In this document: one piece after another, positions 43,220-52,267 of the stretch
How positions within the stretch are numbered: position 1 is the stretch's first letter
Layout: each line of letters starts with the position of its first letter
Origin: Caldifarciminota bacterium
GTDB taxonomy: Bacteria > Hydrothermota > Tepidihabitantia > B3-TA06
Assembly: GCA_016934635.1 (NCBI GenBank)
Contig: JAFGSK010000056.1
Coordinates: 1-64,000, forward strand
Direction of reading: 5' to 3'
DNA length: 64,000 nt
Position numbers and translations under genes: made by a program
The notes under the pieces: generated by a model
The model's input: only the letters and a program-made list of their open reading frames with translations
Database searches by the model: none
What the model was told of the DNA's origin: nothing

Positions 43220-44358
43220 TAATTGCAGCCAGAATCGTATTTTGGTGCTCAATCGGGTTAATGTTGTATATCCTTTTCGGGCATGGAGTGCTTTTAACGA
43301 TCCTGCGCGTTTTTTTTACTAAACCGATAAATCGAAAACCGATTACCCCTTCGGTATGTTTCATTATTCCTGCATACAATGAGGAAAAGTGTATATCTGA
43401 TAAACTTGAAAACACGTTGGAACTGGATTATCCGGAGAATAAATTGATGATTGTCGTCGTTTCCGATGCAAGCACCGACGACACAGACAGAATCGTCAAA
43501 GCCCTTGCAGATAAGAATCGACGTATCGTGCTTCTTCGGATGGCAGTACGTGGAGGCAGGACAAACGGAATCGAAGAAGCGATGAGGCGTTACAAAGCCG
43601 ACGCTTACGCAGTGTCAGATGCAAACGTAATGCTCGACAAGAAGGCCTTGAGGGAAGCGGTAACTAACTTCGCCGATCCCCACGTTGGCGCGGTAACAGT
43701 AAGATTTATAGGTCTTGGCGGCAAGGGGAATCCTACGGAAAAAGGCATCGGCGGGTATTGGGGCTATGAGCAGAAATTCCGTTGGATGGAAAGTCAGATT
43801 TGTTCGTTATCCTTCATATCGGGTAGTTTTAACGTAGTAAGGGCAGGGCTTCTTGACCGGGCACCGGCTAATGTAACACACGATCATTTCATCCCTGCAA
43901 ATCTTGTTCAAAAAGGTTATCGTTCCGTATACGAACCGAAATCGATTGTCTACGAGTATCCAGCGGAAACATCCTGGGAAGAAGCCATGATAAGGGGCAG
44001 GAATTTCCTTATGGGGGTGAATTTCATGAGTGTGCTGCCCGGTACACTGAAAGTGCGGGAACATCCCTGGTTTTTTTTCAATCTTCTGATTCGTAAGATT
44101 CTTAGGTGGTTCTTCCCTGTGTTTATGCTGCTTTCCCTGGTTGGCGCGACGTTTCTTATCCAGGAGATTATTCCATCCTTATATCTCATTCTGGTAGGAA
44201 TAGGGCTATCTCTTACAGGTTTGATGGTTATTTTGAAGAATCCTCCAAGATTACTATCCACTATAGGATTTTTCTTCCTGTCTCAAATAGGACTAATGTG
44301 GGGGATAATTCAGTTCATTTTCGGGAAAAGGATAATTTACTGGGAACCGCCTCGGTGA
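43216..44358 (+). CDS. Family 2 glycosyltransferase, membrane bound
   Basis: The 380-residue protein has one N-terminal helix, a GT-A domain with CFIIPAYNEEKCI, SDASTDDTD and DANVMLD metal site, and several C-terminal helices (ILRWFFPVFMLLSLVGATFL onward). It resembles membrane polysaccharide synthases that move sugars from nucleotides to a growing chain. It is the last gene of a three-gene operon. Confidence 0.88.
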   Translation: MIIAARIVFWCSIGLMLYILFGHGVLLTILRVFFTKPINRKPITPSVCFIIPAYNEEKCISDKLENTLELDYPENKLMIVVVSDASTDDTDRIVKALADKNRRIVLLRMAVRGGRTNGIEEAMRRYKADAYAVSDANVMLDKKALREAVTNFADPHVGAVTVRFIGLGGKGNPTEKGIGGYWGYEQKFRWMESQICSLSFISGSFNVVRAGLLDRAPANVTHDHFIPANLVQKGYRSVYEPKSIVYEYPAETSWEEAMIRGRNFLMGVNFMSVLPGTLKVREHPWFFFNLLIRKILRWFFPVFMLLSLVGATFLIQEIIPSLYLILVGIGLSLTGLMVILKNPPRLLSTIGFFFLSQIGLMWGIIQFIFGKRIIYWEPPR

Positions 44359-44402
44359 GTAAATAAACGATTGCAGTGGCTGGTGTAAATTAAAACTCAC
44401 TA

Positions 44403-45371
44403 TTATCGGTATCCAACGAACCTTCCTGCACGTTTTTTTACTATCCACTCGATAGTTTTTCTTAAGCCAACCTCCAGGGTAGTCTTCGGTTCCCACTTGA
44501 GAAGTTCTTTTGCCTTTGAGATATCGGGCAGTCTGCGCAAAGGGTCTTCACATATCGTCGGCAAGCAGTTGATGTCGCTTTGGCTGTCTGTAATCCTTAA
44601 GATTATTTTCGCCAGTTCTCGTATCTCGGTTTCTTCCGGATATCCCAGATTAACCGGGTCAGAAAACCCCGAGTCCATAAGAGATACCAATCCCTGAATA
44701 ATATCGTCAACATAGCAGAAACTGCGGGTCGCTTCACCGGTTCCGTAAAGGTTGAGTGGTTCACCGGCAAGAGCGGCCTGAATAAACCTGGGTATAACCC
44801 TGGGGTCGTCCTCCCTGAAACCAGGACCGTAAACGTTGAACAACCTTGCAACACTCACCTCGAGACCTTTCTCGATTCGGTATGCGCGGCACAAGGCCTC
44901 TCCTGCTCGTTTGGCCTCCACGTAAGGGGAGCGAGGTCCCACCGGATTCGTATAACCCCAGTACCTTTCAGACTGAGGATGAACCTGTGGATTTCCGTAT
45001 ATCTCCGAGGATGAAACGAATAATACCCGAACCTTCTTCTCAGCGGCCCATGCAAGGATTCGGGAAGTTCCTTCGAGGATATTGAGTATTATCTGGAGCG
45101 GCTGCTGCTCGACGCGCGGCACACCGCATATTGCCGCCAGGTGGAAAACTCCGTCCACACTGATTGCGTTCAGACCCGCTTCCCTTACATCCTCCTCGAC
45201 GAATGTGAAACCGGGATTATCGAGCAGGTCTCCAACGCTCTCGATTTGTCCGGTTATGAGGCTATCCACACAGATGACTTTATATCCATTCCCTACGAGC
45301 TTTCTACAAAGATGGTTACCGATGAAGCCCGCCCCTCCGGTTACCATGTATGCTTTCTTTTCCTTTCCCAT
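44403..45371 (-). CDS. NAD-dependent epimerase/dehydratase (extended SDR, UDP-xylose-synthase-like)
   Basis: The 322-residue protein has the Rossmann motif TGGAGFIGNHLC, catalytic YVEAK and SSSEIYGN, and LFNVYGPGFREDDPRVIPRF, all typical of UDP-glucuronate decarboxylase and related UDP-sugar epimerases. It should make a sugar nucleotide for the adjacent polysaccharide genes, though it is read in the opposite direction. The exact product (xylose, or an epimer) cannot be fixed from these motifs. The promoter is TTGACT/TATCCT. Confidence 0.87.
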   Translation of the reverse strand: MGKEKKAYMVTGGAGFIGNHLCRKLVGNGYKVICVDSLITGQIESVGDLLDNPGFTFVEEDVREAGLNAISVDGVFHLAAICGVPRVEQQPLQIILNILEGTSRILAWAAEKKVRVLFVSSSEIYGNPQVHPQSERYWGYTNPVGPRSPYVEAKRAGEALCRAYRIEKGLEVSVARLFNVYGPGFREDDPRVIPRFIQAALAGEPLNLYGTGEATRSFCYVDDIIQGLVSLMDSGFSDPVNLGYPEETEIRELAKIILRITDSQSDINCLPTICEDPLRRLPDISKAKELLKWEPKTTLEVGLRKTIEWIVKKRAGRFVGYR

Positions 45372-45398
45372 TGTGCTAATCCGTCTCCTTTTTCAATA

Positions 45399-45426
45399 AG
45401 GATAGCGTGTGATTCAAAAAAGTCAA
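45399..45426 (-). promoter_or_regulatory. Promoter of SDR gene
   Basis: Minus strand TTGACT, 16-bp spacer, TATCCT, 27 bp before the start. Confidence 0.5.
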
Positions 45427-45448
45427 CCTTAAGAAGCTTACTACGTCA

Positions 45449-46819
45449 TCACTTGATTAGTACAACCTTTTTTGCTGTAGACACATCCGTCATCGGTCGT
45501 GTAAAATACACCCCGGGCGTAAAACCCTCGCCCCAAGTAACGATTCCCGACTCAGACGTTGAGTGGATCTCATCGACCTTGCGGCCCGAGGCGTCGAAGA
45601 TAAGGGCGTGGAAACCAGATAGATGATCGGAGTACTGAATGTTTATTATGGGTGCAACCACGGTTTTAATCTTCCATTTGGTTTTATTTAGGACGAAGGG
45701 TTGTTCGTTTACTTCCACTATACCTTGAGAGTTGGTTTTGAGTAAGTAGAGGTTGCTTAAGTACTGATTCTTTTCGGAATCTAAGTGTAAAATTAGCCCA
45801 CATATGATAAAATCTCCTTCCTGGGTTTCATTAAAAAAGGCATACCACACCAAATCTTCAGATTCTCGACGCCAAATAACATCTCCTGTTTCGTCGAATT
45901 TCGCTATTCCTTGGCGTCCAGCGACCACGTAGTTGCCGTCTTTAATTTGTTGGATGCAGTTACCAACATCCCTACCGAATTCCTCGTACGTTCTTATCCA
46001 GATTTTGTTGCCCTGGGTATCAGTTTTTAACAGAAGCATGTTTTGCTGGTTCCAGGAACCGGAAGAATCTTTTTCTCCGGTGTAACCAGTCACTATAAAC
46101 CCACCATCAGACGTTTGCTGTACATACATTCCTTCAGTTAACGGCATTGTAGATGAAAAATTCTTCTGCCACAAGGTACTACCGTCAGAATCAAGTTTTG
46201 ACAACCAGAGGTTATATGAAGTTTCTGAACTTGGGTAAGGACGTTTGTAACCTGTAATTATATATCCTCCGTCGACCGTCTGCTGCATATTAGTTCCTAA
46301 AGTTCCTCCCGATGCTTGGTATGTTCGAGTCCAAAGAGTATCACCGTCTTTGTCAGTTTTTAATAGTTGTGTGTAACACAAGTCGTATGGATTCCATATA
46401 AGAACTATATAGCCTCCGTCCGCCGTTTGATGAATGCAGCGAGCCATCTCGAAGGTGTTAGAGAAGTAAGAGCGTGACCATATAATTTCTCCGTTTGGAT
46501 CAGTCTTGAGAAGTGTATGTGGTTTTCCAGTTAATATGTAGCCACCGTCAGAAGTTTGTTGTACATAATAGGCTAGTCCATTCCCGAATGTTTTTGTCCA
46601 AACTGTATCACCATCCTCATTAAATTTCAGAAGCCAAATGTCATCGTTTTCATCGATTTCAGTCCATCCTGAGACGATATATCCTCCCTCGGATATCTCC
46701 TGAACACAAGAAGCTGCATCCATTTGATCTCCGCCTAAGATTCGGAACCATCCCGCTTTTGTTACCTGCGGAACCGCCGCAAATAATACGATCATAACAA
46801 AAACACGGAACTTACCCAT
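45449..46819 (-). CDS. Secreted beta-propeller-like repeat protein with C-terminal sorting-like domain
   Basis: From ATG 46819, which has AAGGAGA upstream (a longer in-frame start at 46942 lacks one), the product is 456 residues. It has a signal peptide, repeats like WTKTFGNGLAYYVQQTSDGG and LLKTDxxGxxxWxRTY, and a C-terminal domain (FHALIFDASGRKVDEI, GVYFTRPMTD). It is a relative of 17633-19048 and probably sits on the surface. The 240 bp upstream holds no gene I can support. Confidence 0.8.
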   Translation of the reverse strand: MGKFRVFVMIVLFAAVPQVTKAGWFRILGGDQMDAASCVQEISEGGYIVSGWTEIDENDDIWLLKFNEDGDTVWTKTFGNGLAYYVQQTSDGGYILTGKPHTLLKTDPNGEIIWSRSYFSNTFEMARCIHQTADGGYIVLIWNPYDLCYTQLLKTDKDGDTLWTRTYQASGGTLGTNMQQTVDGGYIITGYKRPYPSSETSYNLWLSKLDSDGSTLWQKNFSSTMPLTEGMYVQQTSDGGFIVTGYTGEKDSSGSWNQQNMLLLKTDTQGNKIWIRTYEEFGRDVGNCIQQIKDGNYVVAGRQGIAKFDETGDVIWRRESEDLVWYAFFNETQEGDFIICGLILHLDSEKNQYLSNLYLLKTNSQGIVEVNEQPFVLNKTKWKIKTVVAPIINIQYSDHLSGFHALIFDASGRKVDEIHSTSESGIVTWGEGFTPGVYFTRPMTDVSTAKKVVLIK

Positions 46820-47060
46820 ACTTTTCTCCTTCTCAAGTATGCTAATCTGTTTCTTACCCCGAGGATGTGCTAAACCTCTTCGAATCGTTTTATAATATAG
46901 CACATTCCATGCCAGGTAAGACGAAAAGATAAGATGGAGCAATACGTAACTTAGAATACGCCAAGGCTTGTTCTCAAAATAGTAAGTTATACAAAAGTAT
47001 AATGTCAGTTGAGTGTACGGTTAAGTGTAAAATCGTTCGTGCCTTCTTATGAATACTCTC

Positions 47061-47897
47061 CTATTTCGCTTCGACCCACCTGAGTCCCGGAACGGTCTGA
47101 TAGGCGAGTTTCAAAGCGACCCTATCACCGCTGATCCCGGTAACCAGGGCCTTCGCGAAGTGGTCGCCTACCAGAGAATCTGAGTCCTCGTCGTCCAGGT
47201 ATAATACGTACGAGGCATCAGATACAAGGATTACAGAATCGACGTATGCGCCCTGGACAGGCAGTGGCGCGATCTTTATCGATTCGTAGCCCGACGGATC
47301 GAGCCTCACTCCTCGCGCCTTCCCTGAGTAGCACTCGCCTGATTTCAGAACAGGTTCCTGGGTATCCTGATCGAGTGCGAGGTAAAAATCCACCGAGCCA
47401 GGATGAGTCGTTACCGAGTAAGCGGAGGCCTTGCCTTTAGAGTCGAACCCGAAGCCTGAGGGATGAGAGACCGATTCCTGGGTATAAACCTCTAACTCGG
47501 ATTCGACCGCACCCAGGACTATCTCTTCTTTATCGAGAAACTCACCGCCGGACTTATACGCGTCGATTACGATCTTTGCGCAAGGGACGTAGATTGAACA
47601 GGTTATCTCCTTGTCGAGGTTGTACGATTCGACCGGAACCGTGTCTAAAACCTCGCCGTCTCCAGAGATGACGAAGAGTACCTGACCATCCGAGATATAG
47701 TCGCCGTAGCAGCCGCCCTCGGCTAGGAATATCCTCGAATCGCTTGTCCAGGCGAGCTTTACGCCTGCCCCTGGGTTACCGGAGGTGTCGGGGATGACCT
47801 CGTATCCGAGATCGATGATAGGATCAATTTCTGCAACCCCAAGAAGGGTTACAGCCGACAATGCGGCCAGGATGAGCACTTTTATCAATTTATTCAC
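47061..47897 (-). CDS. Exported protein of unknown function, paralogue 1
   Basis: The 278-residue protein has a signal peptide and no known domain. Shared features with the next gene are NPGAGVKLAW, a long beta-rich middle, HPSGFGF, and the C-terminal sequence LKLAYQTVPGLRWVEAK. Acidic and aromatic residues are frequent. It is probably a periplasmic or surface protein. The pair forms an operon (25-bp gap). Confidence 0.7.
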   Translation of the reverse strand: MNKLIKVLILAALSAVTLLGVAEIDPIIDLGYEVIPDTSGNPGAGVKLAWTSDSRIFLAEGGCYGDYISDGQVLFVISGDGEVLDTVPVESYNLDKEITCSIYVPCAKIVIDAYKSGGEFLDKEEIVLGAVESELEVYTQESVSHPSGFGFDSKGKASAYSVTTHPGSVDFYLALDQDTQEPVLKSGECYSGKARGVRLDPSGYESIKIAPLPVQGAYVDSVILVSDASYVLYLDDEDSDSLVGDHFAKALVTGISGDRVALKLAYQTVPGLRWVEAK

Positions 47898-47922
47898 TTT
47901 CTTCTCCTTTCCTCATTTAGGA

Positions 47923-48756
47923 TCATTTTACGGCAACCCAACGCAGGCCGTTTTCCGTCTGAAACGCCAGTTTCAAAGTAACCTTGAGGCCGTCGGTGTC
48001 TTTGTACGTCACCTGCATCTTACCGAAACGATCATCCAGGGAATAGTTGTCGTTGGTATAATCCAGCCAGAGGGAGTACACACTGTCTTCTTCGAGGGGC
48101 TGCTGGGTACAGTACTTGCCTGGAGGGGAAGCGATCAGAAGTGAATCGAATAAAACATTCTCCATCTTCGCCGCAGACCCCTTGGCGTTTATCGAATCCG
48201 GGTAACGGTCGCAAGGTGCGGTAAGGATGAAGCCTGAAGCGATCCAGTAGTCTATGTCTTCCCGGTGGCCTTCGTCACTCATCGAGTAAGTTTGAGCCGA
48301 GCCGGATACGGAGAAGCCGAAACCTGAAGGGTGGTCGGGTGAAGGATCGTTGACCGTCCAGACATTGAGTGTAGGGGTTTCTACAGCCCCAAGGTCGATC
48401 ATTAACCCTTTACTTTCCTCCACTCCATAAACTGCGGCAATCTCGATCTCAACCCCGGGAGTGTATACAGTGTATTCGGTTTCCTCGGTCTCGCCGACTC
48501 GGACGCCGTCCACGTATACGGCGTAGCGGTCTGGCCCGTCGCCGGTCGGTTTGGAGCAGCACAGAAAACACCCTTCATCGTCGACATAGGGTTCATCCCA
48601 GATTAATTTGATTCCACCTCCCGGATTCCCCTGAGAATCAGCAACGACAATTAAGTCGATGTTATTTACGTCTGCGTGACTAAATGACGATGCCGCTGTT
48701 CCGAGAAAGAGGGACGCAAAAAGACATAACACGATTACCTTTACCCACGCGGGCAT
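47923..48756 (-). CDS. Exported protein of unknown function, paralogue 2
   Basis: The 277-residue product has a signal peptide (LCLFASLFLGTAASSFSHA), DSQGNPGGGIKLIWDE, a Cys pair (CFLCC) after it, HPSGFGFSVSG and the end LKLAFQTENGLRWVAVK. It shares its ends with paralogue 1 but diverges in the middle. I do not recognise a family. It heads the operon, with TTGACT/GATAAT about 35 bp before the start. Confidence 0.7.
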   Translation of the reverse strand: MPAWVKVIVLCLFASLFLGTAASSFSHADVNNIDLIVVADSQGNPGGGIKLIWDEPYVDDEGCFLCCSKPTGDGPDRYAVYVDGVRVGETEETEYTVYTPGVEIEIAAVYGVEESKGLMIDLGAVETPTLNVWTVNDPSPDHPSGFGFSVSGSAQTYSMSDEGHREDIDYWIASGFILTAPCDRYPDSINAKGSAAKMENVLFDSLLIASPPGKYCTQQPLEEDSVYSLWLDYTNDNYSLDDRFGKMQVTYKDTDGLKVTLKLAFQTENGLRWVAVK

Positions 48757-48783
48757 ATCTTCCTCCTTTATCGATTCTTGAAG

Positions 48784-48811
48784 ATTATCGTTAAGAAAAC
48801 CCCTGAGTCAA
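48784..48811 (-). promoter_or_regulatory. Promoter of exported-paralogue operon
   Basis: Minus strand TTGACT, 16-bp spacer, GATAAT, 28 bp before the start at 48756. Confidence 0.5.
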
Positions 48812-48826
48812 GGTGCTTTTTGCCGT

Positions 48827-48855
48827 GTGTAGAACAGACTCTACAGTCTGTTCCC
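48827..48855. repeat. Single REP unit
   Basis: GTGTAGAACAGACT and AGTCTGTTC with loop CTAC resemble one half of the REPINs near the RAYT at 13.5 kb. Confidence 0.6.
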
Positions 48856-48975
48856 TTCACGTTGACATCGTCCGGCTGCTTCGTTATCATCATTTGTTGT
48901 GGTAAAAGAAATGTGTAACGCGTTCGGGATTTGAATGAAGTTGATTGACAATCCTAAAAGGTCTTCATCCGGGGT

Positions 48976-49006
48976 CCCCGCAGCGTTGCGAAGCAACGCT
49001 GCGGGG
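48976..49006 (+). repeat. 31-nt hairpin family, copy E, overlapping the recF ribosome site
   Basis: Perfect stem CCCCGCAGCGTTGC / GCAACGCTGCGGGG with loop GAA, flanked by CGGGGT and TGACAG. Its 3' arm ends 7 nt before the recF ATG and includes the only G-rich ribosome-site-like bases (GGGGTGA). Confidence 0.8.
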
Positions 49007-49013
49007 TGACAGT

Positions 49014-50063
49014 ATGTGGTTGGCAGAGCTATCCTTATCCGGCTTCCGCAACCTACGAGAGCAAAACCTTGAGTTCGATCAACGGGCGAACCTTCTATTC
49101 GGTCCGAACGGCGGAGGCAAAACCAATCTCCTTGAGGCGATAGCGGTTCTTGCATCAGGCCGAAGCTTCCGCACAATCCAGGACTCACAGATGCTTGGTT
49201 TCGAGGCACCGCATTTCCGCATCGCGGGCAAGGCAAAGAGTCAGACCCACAGGACATACAACGCGCGTGTATACTACTCACCTGCCGAGCGCAAGCATTA
49301 CTTCCTGGATAAGAAGGAGATTAGCAAACGTACACTCTTCTCAGGATGGCTTCCCGTATCGGTGTTTCTTTTGGATGACCGCAGAATGATCTCGGGACCG
49401 CCTGCACAGCGCAGGGCGTTCCTTGACGACGCGGTGGGTAAGATTTCCCGCACCTATCGCTTCCTCATGCACGAATTTCACCGGGTGCTTGCTCAGCGCA
49501 ACGCCCTCCTGAAGCGTAACTCAACCGCAGAAGAGTTCGGGGTCTGGGAGGAACGGATGGCCGAGCTTGCAGCCGATATCTGGCAGCGACGAGGTGAGTA
49601 CTGGAAGAAATTTAACTCTCATTTCGTTGAGATGAGCCGCAGGTTTCTGCCGCAAAACGAGTTGAGGTTGGAGTACCTTCAAAGCGTTACCGCGGATTAC
49701 CTCACGGCGTTAGAGAGAGGTCGTGAGACGGATCGCAGATTCTCTCATACCAGGCTAGGACCACATCGTGACGACTTCAGGATTCTTTTGAATGCAAGAC
49801 CGCTTCGATCCTTCGGTTCTTACGGACAGCAGCGAATGGCCGCATTGACCCTGGCGCTTGCCGAGGCTGAAACCGCACTTTCCGCCGGCCGTCAGCCCAT
49901 ATATCTCATGGACGACGTGGCCGCCGAATTAGATAACGTAAATACGAAACTTCTGTTCGATCTGGCGAGTGCAAAAGGCCAGCTTTTCTATGCCGCTGCA
50001 CAGCCTCCTCGGGTAGACGGGAAAAGATTCCATGTCAAAGCGGGAAAGATCAAGCCGGTTTGA
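49014..50063 (+). CDS. recF: DNA repair and gap-filling protein RecF
   Basis: From ATG 49014 the protein is 349 residues; a longer in-frame ORF from 48945 would read through the hairpin. It has Walker A GPNGGGKTNLLEA, a Q-loop/coil region and the D-loop side IYLMDDVAAELD. RecF loads RecA with RecO and RecR at gaps. dciA and gyrB follow directly, the conserved chromosomal order; dnaA and dnaN are not in the window. Translation is likely controlled by the hairpin at 48976-49006. Confidence 0.92.
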   Translation: MWLAELSLSGFRNLREQNLEFDQRANLLFGPNGGGKTNLLEAIAVLASGRSFRTIQDSQMLGFEAPHFRIAGKAKSQTHRTYNARVYYSPAERKHYFLDKKEISKRTLFSGWLPVSVFLLDDRRMISGPPAQRRAFLDDAVGKISRTYRFLMHEFHRVLAQRNALLKRNSTAEEFGVWEERMAELAADIWQRRGEYWKKFNSHFVEMSRRFLPQNELRLEYLQSVTADYLTALERGRETDRRFSHTRLGPHRDDFRILLNARPLRSFGSYGQQRMAALTLALAEAETALSAGRQPIYLMDDVAAELDNVNTKLLFDLASAKGQLFYAAAQPPRVDGKRFHVKAGKIKPV

Positions 50064-50355
50064 ACCCCTGGGTGAGGCCGCAGAAGACCTGCTTAATCTG
50101 CGGTTCGGCGACAAAATCGCCGAGTATGAAGCGGTCAAGATTTGGCCCGAGGCGGTCGGAGAAAAAATTGCATCCAGATGTATTGCAATAGGGATAAAAT
50201 CGGGTATACTTTGGGTTGTGGTTCCTAACCACGTATGGCTCACCGAGATGAAAGCCTTGAAGAAAAAACTTATTGAAAGAGTCGCCGAGAGACTGGGGAG
50301 GAAGGTGGTGAAGGACATCAAGTTTAAAGTAGGAGCAGTAAAGAGGCAGAAATGA
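50032..50355 (+). CDS. DciA-like protein (DUF721)
   Basis: The 107-residue protein has the DUF721 pattern: LNLRFGDKIAEYEAVKIWPE, AVGEKIA, and GILWVVVPNHVWLTEM, followed by a basic tail. DciA loads the replicative helicase in organisms lacking DnaC. It overlaps recF by 32 bp and gyrB by 4 bp. Confidence 0.83.
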   Translation: MSKRERSSRFEPLGEAAEDLLNLRFGDKIAEYEAVKIWPEAVGEKIASRCIAIGIKSGILWVVVPNHVWLTEMKALKKKLIERVAERLGRKVVKDIKFKVGAVKRQK

Positions 50356-52253
50356 CAGAGCGCTACGATGCAGCACAAATACAAGTCTTAAAAGGGCTTG
50401 AGGGTGTACGCCGCCGTCCTGCAATGTATGTAGGCGATACCGGTGTGCGCGGCCTCCATCACCTGGTTGTCGAGATTGTCGATAATTCGATCGACGAGGC
50501 TATGGCAGGGGTTTGCAAAAATATCACCGTGACCTTGCTTGATCCCAATAAGGTACGTATCGAGGATGACGGCCGGGGTATACCTGTGGACACTCATCCT
50601 GAACTGGGTATCTCAGGGCTTGAGGTTGTGATGACCGTACTTCACGCGGGGGCAAAGTTTTCAGGCAAGGTTTACACTATCTCCGGAGGTCTGCACGGGG
50701 TCGGTTCCTCGGTGGTCAACGCCCTTTCCGAGTGGATGGAAGTAGAGGTACACCGAGATGGGGATATACATGTGCAGTCGTATAAAAAGGGTGAACCGAC
50801 CGGACCGATCAAGATTAAGGGAAAAACCAAAAAACAGGGGACAATAACAACCTTCATCCCTGACCCTGTCATATTCAAGAAAACAACCTTCAATACCGAC
50901 ATCATCGCCACTCGCTTAAGAGAAGTTGCGTACCTTAACCCTGAACTAACGATCAAACTCGTAGACACGGTCAAGAATACCGAACAGGTTTTCCATTACA
51001 AGAAAGGGATCGTGGATTTTCTTTCCTACCTTGATCAGGGGCGTACCAGACTGCACAGGCCTCTTTATATCAAGGACTCGCGAAACGGGGTAGAGGTGGA
51101 AATGGCGATGGAGTATACCGACAGCTTCTCGGAACACATAGTAACCTTCGTGAACATGATCAACACCCATGAAGGAGGCACCCACCTGGCCGGGTTTAAG
51201 GCCGCATTGACCAAGACCCTTAACGACGGATTGAGAAAATCGAGCATGAATAAGGCCAAGAAGGAGGTCGATCTTACCGGCGAGGACGTACGTGAAGGGT
51301 TAACCGCAGTCGTCTCCATCAAGATGAAGACCCCTCAGTTCGAAGGCCAGACCAAGACCAAGCTGGGCAACAGCGAGTTACGGGGATTGGTCGAATCCGT
51401 GATTTCCGAAGGGCTTTCTGAGAATTTCGATAACCAGCCCAGGATACTTAACCTTATCCTTCAGAAGGCCACGTCTGCCGCACGTTCACGCGAGGCGGCG
51501 CGTAAGGCGCGGGATCTGGAACGCAAAAAAAGCCTTCTCTCATCTGATGCGCTGCCCGGCAAGCTCGCCGACTGCTCGTCTGATAATCCGGATGAATGTG
51601 AACTGTTCATCGTTGAGGGTAACTCTGCAGGCGGATCGGCTAAACAGGGCAGAGACCGTCGGTTTCAGGCTGTTTTGGCCTTGCGTGGGAAGATATTGAA
51701 CGTTGAAAAGTCCGGCTTGAACAAGATCCTGGCCAACGAGCAGGTAAAGGCCATAATCGCCTCGGTAGGTACCGGGTTTGGGGCGGACAGCTTCGACGCC
51801 TCAAACGTTCGTTACTCCAAGATAATTATCATGGCGGATGCCGACGTTGACGGTTCACACATCCGAACCCTTATTTTGACCCTACTTTACCGCCACATGT
51901 ACGAACTTATCGAGAACGGACTGGTTTATATAGCTCAGCCCCCCTTATATAAAACGAGATACGGCAAGAAAGAATCTTACCTTTTCACCGATGAGGAGTT
52001 GGAGACCTATCGCAAGGGTGTTTCAAACAAGAGTCACCTGGAGGTACAGCGCTTCAAAGGATTGGGGGAGATGAATCCTGAGCAGCTGTGGGAAACCACA
52101 ATGAATCCCGAGAACCGCATCCTTAAGAAGGTGTCGGTGGCCGATGGAGCTGAAGCAGACCGCGTATTTTCAATACTCATGGGAACTGAGGTAGAACCCA
52201 GACGAGAATTTATTGAGAAAAATGCCCAGTTCGTCGAGAACCTGGATATTTAA
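50352..52253 (+). CDS. gyrB: DNA gyrase subunit B
   Basis: The 633-residue protein is complete: GHKL ATPase with EIVDNSIDEAMAG and GGLHGVGSSVVNAL, TOPRIM with EGNSAGGSAKQGRDR and MADADVDGSHIRTL, and the C-terminal KGLGEMNPEQLW. It supercoils DNA with GyrA (not here). It starts 4 bp inside the dciA-like gene and ends 12 bp before the ribosome site of the next gene. No large insert is visible. Confidence 0.97.
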   Translation: MTERYDAAQIQVLKGLEGVRRRPAMYVGDTGVRGLHHLVVEIVDNSIDEAMAGVCKNITVTLLDPNKVRIEDDGRGIPVDTHPELGISGLEVVMTVLHAGAKFSGKVYTISGGLHGVGSSVVNALSEWMEVEVHRDGDIHVQSYKKGEPTGPIKIKGKTKKQGTITTFIPDPVIFKKTTFNTDIIATRLREVAYLNPELTIKLVDTVKNTEQVFHYKKGIVDFLSYLDQGRTRLHRPLYIKDSRNGVEVEMAMEYTDSFSEHIVTFVNMINTHEGGTHLAGFKAALTKTLNDGLRKSSMNKAKKEVDLTGEDVREGLTAVVSIKMKTPQFEGQTKTKLGNSELRGLVESVISEGLSENFDNQPRILNLILQKATSAARSREAARKARDLERKKSLLSSDALPGKLADCSSDNPDECELFIVEGNSAGGSAKQGRDRRFQAVLALRGKILNVEKSGLNKILANEQVKAIIASVGTGFGADSFDASNVRYSKIIIMADADVDGSHIRTLILTLLYRHMYELIENGLVYIAQPPLYKTRYGKKESYLFTDEELETYRKGVSNKSHLEVQRFKGLGEMNPEQLWETTMNPENRILKKVSVADGAEADRVFSILMGTEVEPRREFIEKNAQFVENLDI

Positions 52254-52267
52254 TACAGGAGGTTTTT

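Noticed and set aside
48757-49013. Replication origin near recF-gyrB
   Set aside because: There is no dnaA or dnaN and no cluster of TTATCCACA-like DnaA boxes.
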